Assembly (NCBI GenBank): GCA_963930645.1
Contig: OZ005650.1
Coordinates: 232,790,688-232,854,687 of the forward strand
Direction of reading: 5' to 3'
Source of the DNA: Salticus scenicus
Taxonomy: Eukaryota > Arthropoda > Arachnida > Araneae > Salticidae
Length of the DNA: 64,000 bases
Position numbers and translations under genes: made by a program. The notes below the pieces were generated by a model. That model saw nothing but the letters and a program-made list of their open reading frames with translations. It did not search any database and was not told the origin of the DNA. This document shows positions 1 to 10,711 of the stretch, in pieces (the first letter of the stretch is position 1; each line of letters opens with the position of its first letter).

Positions 1-183
1 AAACTAAACGTCGTTCCTTCAGCGGCGCTTCTAGCTGCGCCAAAACAGGAAGTGACACCATCCACGTCAGCAGTAGGCACTTCCCTCAATATTCCGCTAC
101 TGTCAGGTGATCATCCGCTTGGACTCTGCGTTGCAGGAAAGCCAGGCAATGGGGAAAAGGATACTTCATATATACATATATAA
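1..183 (+). CDS. Possible 3' end of a coding exon, open at window edge
   Basis: Frame 1 is open from the first base for 60 codons to a TAA at 181-183. Base composition is close to balanced here, then falls abruptly to very AT-rich sequence after about position 165, which is unlike almost everything else in the window. The predicted peptide is rich in Ala, Pro, Ser, Thr and Gly (for example VPSAALLAAPKQEVTPSTS), has no membrane segment, and would be a low-complexity C-terminal tail. I recognise no family. It could be the terminal exon of a gene to the left, a retroelement fragment, or a GC-rich non-coding patch. An AG followed by GTGATC near 106-113 could also be a splice donor, ending an exon earlier. 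What is seen is the open frame and the composition shift; coding status is inference. Confidence 0.28.
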   Translation, partial: KLNVVPSAALLAAPKQEVTPSTSAVGTSLNIPLLSGDHPLGLCVAGKPGNGEKDTSYIHI

Positions 184-1879
184 AAAAAATGAAATTATTA
201 AATGTCTTATGTATATTTTTAAACACTAGCTTTTATTTTCCGAATTGCGAATATTTTTGTTTATATTTCAAACTCCACTTAAGAACACATACTGAAATTT
301 CATGAATTTTTCTAAAATATATATTGTGAAAATTTTTAAATTGCATTAAATTATTTTACTGTATGTTATTAGTTGCTAAATTTTAAGTAAGATTTGTCTT
401 TACATAGTTAATTTTACCAAACATTTAAAGTATTATTATATACTTGTGGATTTAGTTCAAAATTGACTTTATCTTGCTTCGGAAGAAAATTTAGAATATC
501 TTTATTCTGTACTCGATATCTTCATTCAATAAACATTAAAACTGAGACATTTATAATTTTGAATTTAAACTTAAATCATACTAAAAAATATGGATCTTCA
601 TTATAATGGGAAGATCATGTACAATGATATGTTTATTTACACTGCTGTTAACTAGTTGTTATACAGTCTGCAGACGGTGTGAAAAATTTGGTTCTCGAGA
701 TATTAACTAGTGACTCTTTAACTGCTTTCATTTTATTGTAATTATGAAATTACTTTGTTTAATACTAACCGTCTACGGCGAGCAGCCGGTTTGTGTAGTT
801 TAAAGAATCTGAAAGAGTTAAACTCCCTCTCAGTGACGCTTACAGTGCCCTCTGCCCATATTAAAAAATACAACATCCTGTACGTACACAGTTCAAATAT
901 TTTTGAAAATTATCCAAATAAAATAAACTCTTGCTACGAAATCCGTTAAAATTTGTACAACATTTAAAATTTCATTTTTTTTTTTTTTTTTTTTTTTGCC
1001 TGGTTTGATACCAGGTGTTTTTTAAAAACTTAACGACTCCGAGCGTATGTATACGGTTTCCGAAGTACGATCCTTTGTATTGTCTCTTAACTGCCAAGAG
1101 CATGCATTTAAGTTTTTCCAAAATGCGATTCTTGTACTGCTACCAATAAAACTAGTGACACGTCTTGACAGTGCAATAAAATAAGCTTCAAAATGATCTT
1201 GTAATATTTTCGATGGATTTACTCATTTCAGAGTTGAGAGAGAAAATTGGAAATGGAAAGCTAATTTTGTAAGTTTTACTCGGCAGGTAAGGAGTTAATG
1301 AGCAATGATCTTCCTCCCGTAACTGATCATCGACTGGTATATAATGTCTAATGTGAAAAAACCGTAAATGATTGGTTGCCATTGAATTTGTTTAGTTCAG
1401 TTAAGGAAGAATATACATATATATATATATATATACATATATCACATAGTTTAGCGAGTTACACCACTGGATTTAGAAAAAAAAAATCCTCTATTTGTTG
1501 ATACCGAGTTGGAAAAATCAGACCAGCATTTCTACTTTTTTTGGCAATTTAACGCTCTTTAAACGCTTTTTAAACACCGAATTGGTTAGTTTATTAAAGT
1601 ATATAAGTTAACGTTTTAATAATTATCTCCTCAACTAATGAAAAAAAAAATTATTTTCACTCTTGCCTCTGGCAGGCTTCTATGCACTAGTATGTCAATT
1701 TTTGTATTTATGCGTTCCGTAGGTGCTGAACGTATAGATGAACGGGCAGACAATATTTTATTTATTATTATAGACCATACAATTAAAATCAGATTTTATG
1801 GATGTCCATTTATCCCCTCACAAACCGCTGAACGCAGAAAGACGGAAAACGTACCGAAATATATAAAAAGAGAACGAAA
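184..1879. other. AT-rich DNA without recognised genes
   Basis: No coding signal was found on either strand. It holds a T-tract at about 967-997, a short (AT)n run near 1413-1440 and scattered A-tracts. The short open frames here have the composition of the surrounding DNA and resemble nothing known. Confidence 0.6.
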
Positions 1880-2870
1880 AACTATGTAGCATGCATTGAT
1901 TATTACACATTCCAACTGTCCTTACTCTTTGTGTCGTTTAATCTTCAATATTGTTTGCTTACGTTATAACACAATGGACAAACAGGAGGACAGAACGGCA
2001 GGCAGATAGACTAATTTAAATTTAATCCAAAATTACTCCTAAACGTTGTTGAAAAGTGTTAAAAATGCTTATCAGAAACAATCTAGGTATTTCCAATTTT
2101 AGCTCTTAATACATTTGAATATTTCAGTGTAGCTCTGTAAATATAAACTGTAAGAATATCATGTTTTATAGAAAATATCAGTTTAGCATATTAACAATAA
2201 ATGTCAATTTCATTAAATTTTTTCCAGTAAAAGTTATTGAAATGGTGTCTATAAAAAGTCTCTTCTAAAACGTCATCCACAGTTATTCTTTGGGTGTCCC
2301 TATACACAAACCAGTTGTACAGAACCTATTAATTCCATTCTAAATAAGTAACATTCCATGGTGAAAATGAGTAACCGATATCATACTTCTGAGAATTTCT
2401 GAGAATACTTACGGACACTGACGTGGGCAGACGGACAGTCAGACAGACAGCTGAACGAATTCAAATCCTATTCACGATTAAAAATTCTTAGACACGTTTA
2501 AAAACTTTTAATGCAAAGCGAAATGCAATTCTAGGAAGTTTTATATAATAGTCATTAATGTAGCTGAATATATTTGTATGCCCCTGTAAGTCTTAATGGT
2601 AATCATACTCTATTATATAGAAAGAATGTTTTTGTGCATATGAATAAAACATATAAATTTTATTAATATTCGTGCAAAATAAAGTTATAAAAGTATAGTT
2701 TATATAAATATTTTATAGAAATACCTCTCGAACACAATACATTGGAATACATTCAGATGTCCCTGTACAAAAATCAATGGCGTTATTTAATCCATTTTCA
2801 ATAGGGAACATCTGATAGTGAACTTGAATAACATATTTCATATCTGAAAAAAGTTTGTACAAAAGTAGAT
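1880..2870 (+). repeat. Diverged copy of the window's main satellite family
   Basis: This stretch carries the hallmarks of the array at 36-39 kb and 45-60 kb. They are a cytosine-rich block reading GGGTGTCCCTATACACAAAC near 2291, a second such block (ATGTCCCTGTAC) near 2757, the phrase CAATAGGGAACATC near 2799, and a GACAGACAGAC-type tract near 2430-2450. Order and orientation match the large arrays, but identity is clearly lower, so this is an old outlying copy. No coding potential was seen. Confidence 0.7.
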
Positions 2871-3185
2871 AAAATACATACTGTCATTTTCATATTTCTT
2901 TATAACAAAAATATCGAAAATATAAGATGATAACAGTCAACTACTTTGCATTATCGTATACTATTAAGTGAGCAATATTTGTATATTTCACTGTTCTCGA
3001 AAACGGTAGTTCGGACAGTCACGAGATTTAACACAAAGGTGCCTCCCGAAGGATCATTGTGCACACCGAAGTCAGAATTTCGAATTTTTGTTTAGTTTTC
3101 TTTTAATTAATAAAAATATGAAAATAATAAGCTAATAATAGCAAAAAATTAGCCATTTAAATTTAATCCATGATTTAAATGTTGC

Positions 3186-3372
3186 CAAAAAAAAAAAAAA
3201 AAAAAAAAAAAAAACTTATACTATTAAGTGAGCAATATTTGTATTTAAATTTTAGCCATAATTTAATTGTTGCCAAAAAAAAAAAAAAAACTTATACTAT
3301 TAAGTGAGCAATATTTGTATTTAAATTTTATCCATAATTTAATTGTTGCAAAAAAAAAAAAAAAAAAAAAAC
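3186..3372. repeat. Minisatellite of about 77 bp with A-tracts
   Basis: Units start at CTTATACTATTAAGTGAGCA (3214 and 3291) and continue through ATTTAATTGTTGCC into a poly-A run. A-tract length differs between units. A single unit core without the A-tract lies at about 2955-2985, and a related tail (AATTGTTGCCAAAAAAG) at 3884-3900. The pattern suggests local expansion of an element ending in poly-A. Confidence 0.75.
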
Positions 3373-3602
3373 GAGTTTATTATTATTTTCTTTTTTCAAC
3401 AGGAAAGTAAATGCATTATCTAAACATGAACAATAAAAAAAAAAAATAAATAAATAAATAAGTTATGCATCTCACAAAGATTGACGTTATTTTTAATTTA
3501 AAATTTCTTTCACACATTGATAAAGTGCTAATATAGTTTACGATGCTAATATATGTTGTACTAAAATCAGTTTTATTTCAGTTTTATCTCCTGGGTGATT
3601 TT

Positions 3603-3830
3603 TAGGTTGATTTCTTTAGAAATCGACCTATTGCAATCACTTCGTTTATCTATCTATATTAATATTATAAATACGAATGTTTGGATAGTTGGATGTTTGT
3701 CACTCAATCATGCCACAACGACTAAACGGATCTGGATGAGATTTAGTACGGAGATAGAGAATAGTCTGGAATAGAACATAGGCTACTATTTATACCGGGA
3801 ATTTGATTAGATTTTTTTTAAATTAATTAA
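3603..3830 (+). mobile_element. Helitron-like terminal fragment
   Basis: A 24-bp imperfect palindrome (3603-3626; stem GGTTGATTTCT with AGAAATCGACC) is followed by a short conserved block (CACTTCGTTTATCTATCTAT). Next comes the sequence ATTAATATTATAAATACGAA, then text reading CACTCAATCATGCCACAACG and CGGATCTGGATGAGATTTAG. From memory, this order of motifs resembles the terminal part of arthropod Helitron families, which have AT-rich starts and then a conserved block ending near GAGATAG. No Rep/helicase coding sequence is present, so it is a fragment or non-autonomous copy. Family placement rests on recall and needs a library search. Confidence 0.5.
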
Positions 3831-3839
3831 AACATGAAA

Positions 3840-4376
3840 TTAATAAACTGGTAATTGACATAATATAAGCCATTTAAATTTTTAATTGTTGCCAAAAAAG
3901 TTTACGAGGTATTATTTATTTATTTATTTATTTTTTTTTTCTAAAATGAAATATGCTTTCACGCGAAAAATAAAAAATTACTAAATGTTAAATTGGTCGA
4001 TGAGAAAATGACACTTTATAATTTTAAAATAAAATAGTAATATTACAAATCGAACATTTTCTTCTGAATTTTATTTCACAGCATTTTTTTTATATACCTC
4101 AACTTTAAACTCTCTTTAAACTCTCTTTAAACTCTCTTGGAAATCCATTAAAAATTATATATTGATTTTTGATATTATGTAGAATCTCTACGTGTAATTA
4201 AGCATACAAAGTATATTTTTTATAAACGATTAAACTTATTTTTTAATTATAAATTTGTTTTGCATATGATTGTGTAAAACATTGTGTAAATTAGTACTTA
4301 CTATATTTTATGGATAATATATTGAATTTTTTAAAAAGTAAAATATTAAAAAATATATTAATTTTGTTAAATCATA
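3840..4376. other. AT-rich DNA; small 11-bp tandem repeat
   Basis: No gene is seen. At about 4105-4139 an 11-bp unit (TTTAAACTCTC) occurs three times in a row. Confidence 0.6.
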
Positions 4377-4589
4377 CAGTCGATAACAAAAGTCTCCGAA
4401 CACTAACAAAAATTCCTATATAAAAAAAGTACACTTAATACAGTTTTGTTAAATAAATCCTTGTCGAATCCTGTTTTTAGACTGACTAAGAACAGGATTC
4501 GACAAGGATTTATTTAACAAAACTGTATTAAGTGTACTTTTTTTACATAGGAATTTTTGCTAGTGTTCGGAGATTTTTGTTACCGACTG
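4377..4589. mobile_element. Palindromic MITE with TA target duplication
   Basis: The element is 213 bp. Its left half and right half are inverted copies almost end to end, with arms of about 95 bp and only a few mismatches. The termini read CAGTCGATAACAAAAGTCTC on the left and CAGTCGGTAACAAAAATCTC on the complementary strand of the right end. TA dinucleotides flank it at 4375-4376 and 4590-4591. A TA duplication and a CAGT start are characteristic of the Tc1/mariner superfamily, so this is a non-autonomous derivative mobilised in trans. It has no coding capacity. The RNA would fold as a long hairpin. Confidence 0.9.
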
Positions 4590-4591
4590 TA

Positions 4592-5466
4592 CCTAAATTT
4601 TGAAAAAAAAAGAACCCTCTTGTCTAATGAGAAAAAAAAAAAAAAAAAAAAAAAAAAAGATTTTATCATGCGAGAAAATTTGTCAAAATTTTATGAGTTT
4701 AATAGTAATTTAATTTACTTTCATTAAGATTATGTTATTTATCTTTCTACGTTTTTGTACCTTTAATCTTTTTTTTTTTTTTTTTTTTTTTCTTTTTCAG
4801 TAGAAGATTTAACTTTTTCTTGAAAAGTCCTCTTTTGTACTGTAAATGTAGAGCTATTTTCTGGATAAAAAAATCAGAATAAAAACTGCAGGTATTTAGG
4901 ACTTCCTATAATATTTTTCAGGTATTTTAAAGGTTTCCGCAGTAATTTTGAAGAAAAATAAAAACAGTAGGTTTTCTTCAAGAAATATTTAGCTTTTTTA
5001 AAGGTTTCATACAGGTTTACAAGAAATATCTGCAGATTTCCTGAAGAAATCTTTAAAACGTTTTTGCTGTTCATTTATTTATTTTATTTATTATTTTTTT
5101 ACATGGCATTAAAAAAAAAATAAATAAATAAATAAAAATCATGGTTTGGGATGGTTTTACAGTTTTTGAAGTTTGAACAATCTAAAAGGCCTTATAATAG
5201 CACTTTTGGGGCAGTTACTTTGTCAGTTAGTTTGTTTATCTGTTCATTATTCAGTTTTTTCGTCTTTACGTAGACCATATCGCTGTAGTGAATAATGAGA
5301 GAAAAATTGGAACACTTTTAAGTACCTGATATGATACTGCCGAGATACCTATTAAGTTTCAGTATTATAACTTGAAAAAAAAAAGCTTTGCAAGCTTTTA
5401 AATATAAAAGAATTTCATTTTATTTCAGGATAAGGTAATATTTCGTATATTACCTTATGGACATTA
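4592..5466. other. AT-rich DNA without recognised genes
   Basis: It contains A-tracts near 4632-4658 and a T-tract near 4769-4791. No conserved motif or coding signal was found. Confidence 0.6.
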
Positions 5467-5468
5467 TA

Positions 5469-6080
5469 CAGGGTGTCCTAAAAGTTCCAGTACTGACGCT
5501 GATGTATTTTTTATTTACAAAACAACATTAAAACAATTATTTTTATGCTAATGATAAAAGGCACATTTAAAATAACGGAGGTAAAAATACAGAACTTACA
5601 TTTATAATAAATGTTAAAAATGTCCACGCTTTTCTAGGAGGCAAAGCTGAACTCGTTTGCGCATGTGTTTAGAAACGCGTTTTAACATGCTGGGAGTGAT
5701 TTTTTGTAGAGAAACCTGTACACACCTGCACCGAACCTGTATTACGAAATTTTCGAACAAGCTGGTATAGCATATTTTTACTCGGTATTCCATCATCTGG
5801 ATATTTATATCGCCAAACATCTTTGCATCTTTCATACGATTTACATTCAAAATAAGCTTCATACAGCGTAATTCTCTGAATGCGTGATAAACTCATTTCA
5901 CTATGAAGAGCAAAATAACTTAAAACTTTATTCTCACATAACTTGAGGGAGAAAAGAAACAAACAATAAAAATTAAAGAACTCATGCAATAATAAGCAGA
6001 CGATAAAATTAATATTTTAAAAAAATCATGGACACAATGAGTTCTTTAAGTTGGAGTACTGGAACTTTTAGGACACACTG
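5469..6080 (-). mobile_element. Internally deleted mariner/IS630-type transposon
   Basis: The element is 612 bp. Its terminal inverted repeats read CAGGGTGTCCTAAAAGTTCC on the left and CAGTGTGTCCTAAAAGTTCC on the complementary strand of the right end, and the match continues for about 26 bp. TA flanks it at 5467-5468 and 6081-6082. This is the signature of the IS630-Tc1-mariner group. It encloses a broken transposase on the minus strand (5614-5896). At 612 bp it is about half the usual 1.2-1.4 kb of an intact member, so it is a deletion derivative. Confidence 0.88.
5614..5896 (-). pseudogene. Transposase relic: N-terminal HTH joined to extreme C-terminus
   Basis: Read from the Met at 5896, the first frame gives a helix-turn-helix region containing YEAYFECKSYERCKDVW and LVRKFRNTGSV. 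This resembles the DUF4817-type HTH found at the N-terminus of many arthropod mariner-like transposases. The reading then passes into a second frame, whose tail reads MLKRVSKHMRKRVQLCLLEK and ends at 5614; this looks like the last residues of such transposases. The frames meet near 5700-5760. The roughly 200 residues that should lie between, including the catalytic DDE/D core, are absent. The protein would be inactive. An upstream in-frame Met at 5989 would add about 31 hydrophobic residues with no counterpart in the family, so I prefer the start at 5896. Family assignment is from recognition of the motif pattern only. Confidence 0.75.
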
Positions 6081-6082
6081 TA

Positions 6083-7524
6083 CTTAACAAACAGCAGAGA
6101 AATGTTTGAAATTTAAAACACGTTACTGATAACAGTAAATTTACGCATAAATTAAATGTGTCGCAAATCGCGGTTATAGTAGCCTAGAGCGTGAGGCAGC
6201 ATCTACTAGACTGTGGCTAGCCATCAACTGAGTTCATCTCTTTTACCATGAACATAAACAAAGTCTATAACAATGATATACGTCTCGTGAGAAAAAGCAT
6301 ATAAAGTTTAACTGAGGAGAGTCCAAGTGTGTGCAGTATATTTCATGCAATGCTTATGGAGCATAAATATTGTTTTTCTTTTATCTGTAATAAATGTATG
6401 AATAGTTATAGTTTACTAAAATGAAACTGTTTTTTGATATTGCAATTAAGTTTTTCCTAGTGAAACCTAATGAATTATCTCAGCAAAAGTTATCGTAAGT
6501 TAATATAAAATTTTATTATTATAAAAATAAATAAATAAATAAAATTTAAAAAAGTAAATACCTAAAAGTATTTCGCTTACAAAATAAGCAAATTAAACCA
6601 ATGTTATTTTGCATATCATTACACATTATAAATTTTAATAAATAACATTTTATTTTTCTAGTCTTATAACGAATCTTTTATTATTACCGGTTTAACAGCA
6701 TTTTATTCCAGTTTTTCTCGAATTTAAAATTAACTGTATTTTGGAATAAATAATATTAATTGAAACAGATAACTTTAAAAAAAGAAGTTTTTTAAAGTTT
6801 TGTTTTTCTTTTTCTTTTTCTTTCTTTTTATTGTTATTTACGATTTAATATTAAAACATATATTATGATAATTATATATTTATTTTATCCTACTTCTTAA
6901 TGAAATATACATTCTAATTTTATTTTTTATCTAATTTTTAATATTAAAGACAATATAGCAGGAAAAATAAGTCCATTTACTTACTAGACAATGTTAAATT
7001 TATTGATAATGCGGGCTTTAGTATTTGTGTACAATTTTTACACAAAAAATTATGTTTATTTGTTTCAAATTAAAATACAAGGAAATAAGTTTTGTTTAAA
7101 TTTTGTAGACAAACTATTTGTATTTTCACAGGATAGAAAAATAAATGTTTGTAAAAGCTGAATTTTTGTTTCAGTGAAGATATTTGTGGCTAATTTCGAA
7201 TGGATTAAAACTTATAAAACATTTATTTTGCTTATTAATATAATTAAAAATGTACTTTTGTACTTGCACTATACTTGCTGTTAGTTTCATTCGAATTGTC
7301 AACACGGGTTATGTTAAGGGAAATATGATTTTTAATTATAAATGTTATTATCGCATATTGTTGTAAAGTTAAAATCTATAAAAATTGGATATTTAAATAA
7401 ATAAGTAACAGATAAATATTAGTGCTTTTTTTTTTCTTTTTTTTTTTTTTAATTTAATAAATATAAAAGGCAAAAAATAATTTCAAATAAAATATTCCTT
7501 GGTAATATTGAACTAGCAACCTGA
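6083..7524. other. AT-rich DNA without recognised genes
   Basis: I see no coding region, RNA gene or repeat unit that recurs elsewhere in the window. Pyrimidine- and purine-rich tracts are common, for example near 6810-6830 and 7425-7452. Confidence 0.55.
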
Positions 7525-7535
7525 AATCAATATGA

Positions 7536-7865
7536 TTGGTTGGTTGATTGGGTCTAACGCTGCACTAGTGCTGCGCAATGGGCAATTGCTGACGGTCTGG
7601 GAATCACCCTTAGGGGTGGTACTGAAGCATGCAATGACAATTTTGATCCTCCAGTAAGTGAATGGTGTCCCCGCTTCGTTGACCCCCAGAGGTATAATTT
7701 GGACGGGAACATGGATGACATTGCGGTCACGACATATTTTACGTGCATCAACAAACATTAGAAAAATCAGTGTTCACAATGGCCTTTGGCCGACTCGAGA
7801 ATCGAACCAGGAATTTTTCATTTAAGAACTCGGTACTCTACCGAGTGGGCTAATGCGGCCCTTGT
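7536..7865 (-). mobile_element. tRNA-derived SINE
   Basis: On the minus strand the element starts near 7863 with a tRNA-like head. It has an A box of TAGCCCACTCGG (complement of 7841-7852) and, after about 33 bases, a B box of GGTTCGATTCT (complement of 7798-7808), followed by GAGTCGGCC. The spacing and boxes fit an internal RNA polymerase III promoter. The roughly 250-bp body is markedly richer in GC than its surroundings and ends in a CCAATCAACCAACC-type tail near 7540-7555. A possible imperfect target-site duplication is seen: AATCAATATGA at 7525-7535 and GATCAATGTGA at 7866-7876 (9 of 11 match). The tRNA-like part lacks a clean cloverleaf, so it is not an active tRNA gene. The open frames across this region are a by-product of its composition. 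Confidence 0.82.
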
Positions 7866-8165
7866 GATCAATGTGAAATATGGTACTACATATACACGCA
7901 TAAGCGTTTACATATTTTTTTTTCAAAAAATTATGAATTAACTTATATATTCTGCCTAATAAAATTAAATGCAATTAAAAGAATTAAATTTATAACGAGC
8001 ATGTTATATATTAAAATATGTTTGTTATACAGATAAAAGAAGTCGATGGAATTTAAAAAAAAAAAAAAAAAAAACTATTTGCAATTCTTTATAAGTAGTA
8101 TATAACCCCGTCAAAAATGACGGAATGTGAACGATAACTCTTGAAAATAATGTTTAGATCATGAT

Positions 8166-8647
8166 CCGCGTTTGTAATGATCTATAGATGGCACTTTTTC
8201 AGCTTTTGTTGTTAGTAAATATAATAGCCACGTGTATTAATTATTGTTCTTTTTGTTATTCTACTTAATATTCGTACTATAATTTATCCGCCATTACATC
8301 ATGGAAAATTAATTGCTTTTGGAAAAAAAAACATTTCAGTTTGTTCAAAGTTCGATCGGAAGTAGATTTTTAACTGAAGTTGAACAAATATTAGTTTCAA
8401 ATCATCTGATTAATTCTTTACTTCCATTAGCCGAAGCAACTGAAATTTTAAATTTGTCATTTGGAAATAGATGGAAACTTAATTCTGGATTTCTTGATCC
8501 TACCGGATTTCTTCATTTTTATTCAATAAATATATGTGAAACCAAACATCGGCAAGCAATGGCGGCTTGATGAAAGCCGAATTAAAGCATGTTAATTGTA
8601 ATTTCACCTTAGCCCACCAGAGGGCGAGCATTTTATTACAATCGCGG
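8166..8647. mobile_element. Nested MITE-like insertion in left arm (CCGCG ends)
   Basis: This segment is absent from the right arm, which runs directly from the ATCATGA block to the TTACCACG block (about 16350-16365). Termini are inverted: CCGCGTTTGTAATGA on the left and CCGCGATTGTAATAA on the complement of the right end. AT flanks it at 8164-8165 and 8648-8649 (GAT can also be read). An 85-codon open frame at 8313-8570 lies inside; its product resembles nothing I know and I do not call it a gene. Near the right end, 8614-8627 reads CCACCAGAGGGCGA, which resembles a CTCF core motif. Confidence 0.75.
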
Positions 8648-8872
8648 ATGGTTACCACGTGATCATTTAAATGTATTTTCAATTTTTGTTTATAAATCAA
8701 ATGTGTTTCAATATTTTATAATTATCGTTCTGAAATTTAAAAAATTCTACCCGATCAATAAATATGAATGACAAAAAAAAAAAAAAAAAAAAAAACTGCT
8801 GGTTGACAAAAAAATATAGGCCCGACAACACAACAGCAACAACACATCCCAGTGTTCCATTAAGTGCTCTAT

Positions 8873-9785
8873 ACGCAAGCGAAGTGTGACGTCACTGACC
8901 GTCCGTGGATGCAAGAAAATGATATCCTATGTTATAGGCACATTGGATTTTTTGTAAAAAATTATTAAAAACCGATTAAAATTATTTCTCGATTTTAATC
9001 CCCATATTTGGGTATATAAATGTATTAGTTATCATGTGAATGTGTCAGATTGAGTTATTTTGCTGTCAAATTGACAAAATTTTAATTTTAAATTTCAAAA
9101 CTCTGTTGTCCTTGGCGTTTTTGTATTTGACGATCAAAAACGTACTACTAAAATATACATGCCAGATGTATATTTTTGTAATATGTATTTTGCGAAATGT
9201 TGTTCATATTATTCATTACTCTCTTAATATAAGTTGTTAAAATAACCACGATTTTTGAAAGGAATTAAATTATATTCGCCAGATAATTTGGCGATGTATA
9301 TATATATATATATATATTTTGCCAAGGATGACCGATATCAAATCTATTCCACTGCAACATATTAGTATCTTATATCAGATACTTTATTTAGACATTTGAA
9401 AACAAATTTCACTTCAAATTATGATAGAATATAAATCTTTTTTTCCTTTTAATTAGTATATTAGTTGGATGTTTATTGTGTAAATATCATCCTTTGAAAT
9501 GAAATGTTTATCTTTTCAATGGAATATGGAAGTTTGTCATTTTTTTTCTCTAGCATTTTGAAATTTAAAATTGAAATTTTATCAATTTTAGAACAAAAAC
9601 AACTTAATCTAACGCATGCACATGATAACTAATACATATCTATACCTAAATATGGGGATTAAAATCGGGAAATAATTTCCCTCGATTTTTAATAATTTTT
9701 TACGAAAAATCTATTGGGCGTTTAACATAGGAAATATTTTTCTTGTATCCACGAACGGCCAGTGACGTCATCACTTCGCTTGCGT
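8873..9785. mobile_element. ACGCAAGCGAAG-family transposon, copy 1
   Basis: This 913-bp element has long terminal inverted repeats. It starts ACGCAAGCGAAGTG and ends CACTTCGCTTGCGT in imperfect form; the repeat extends over about 100 bp, including the CGTCCGTGGATGCAAGAAAA block. AT flanks both sides (8871-8872, 9786-9787). The right arm of the large inverted repeat keeps the uninterrupted site (near 16130-16150, complement GCTCTATTTAAAG), proving insertion after the arms formed. Other copies are at 14184-15070 and 58299-59126. No open frame of useful length is present, so it is non-autonomous. Superfamily is unclear. Confidence 0.85.
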
Positions 9786-10711
9786 ATTTAAAGTCCTCAT
9801 AATAAGAAAAAACGATTCACTTCATTTTACTAAAATACTCTTTTTTAAGACTATCGTAGATCCTGTTTTCAAATTTTCCAACTAACTATCCAATAACTAC
9901 AGACACTCCATGCTAACCCAAATTCACCTCTACTCGATACCTCCAACCAGCTAATCTCACCCACAACATCGCCAAAATATCCAGGATCCAGCTAGGGACT
10001 TTCTCATTCTCAACCGAACATTTTACCTTGACTCGACATTATCACCTTAGACTACTCTACTTTCAATACTCATTTCAACTGGTGACTTTTACTTGCCCAA
10101 CCAAACATTCTATCCCAACTATCTCTTTACACTAATTTCAAAAATAAAATCAACTGGCTGCATTTATGTACTAAACTCGACGCCAATCATACCATACAAT
10201 GTAAACAAACAATGAAGCTTGATAAAAATATTCAAAGGCTTTAATACGTTTTTACAAATATTTTAAGATTTTTAAGGCTTTAATATGTTTTAGAAATATT
10301 TTAAGCGTTTTTTTTTTTTTAATGAAACAGTCAAAGAGTCGTTCATTCGGAATTAAAGAGTTGTCCATTTGGAATTTGTATTTTTTGAATGGCAACAGTT
10401 TTGGTTTGTTTTTATTTGATATTGAGTTGTTTATAATCATGAAGTTACATAATTCTATTTATAGGTTCATGTTTATAATAGCCAGTGGTCCGTTATATTT
10501 AATTTAGACATTTAAACATTACAATTGAATAGTTTTTCAAGGTTTTACAGGAAATAAATAAGAATATGTGCGATACAAAACATGTATGAAAATGATATGT
10601 ATTTTTCCGTTAGTTGAATTGAACAAACGAAAAAAAAAATGGCTTCCAATATGTTTTGAAGCGGTGTAAACCGGAATCGTTCATGACAGATGAGGGTCAT
10701 TATTATTATTA

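Noticed and set aside
7513..7758. Two overlapping minus-strand open frames of 66-81 codons
   Set aside because: They lie entirely within the tRNA-derived SINE. Their composition reflects the GC-rich SINE body and there is no start context or homology.
7791..7863. Possible tRNA gene on the minus strand
   Set aside because: A and B boxes are present, but acceptor and anticodon stems do not form and the sequence continues into a SINE body with a repeat tail.
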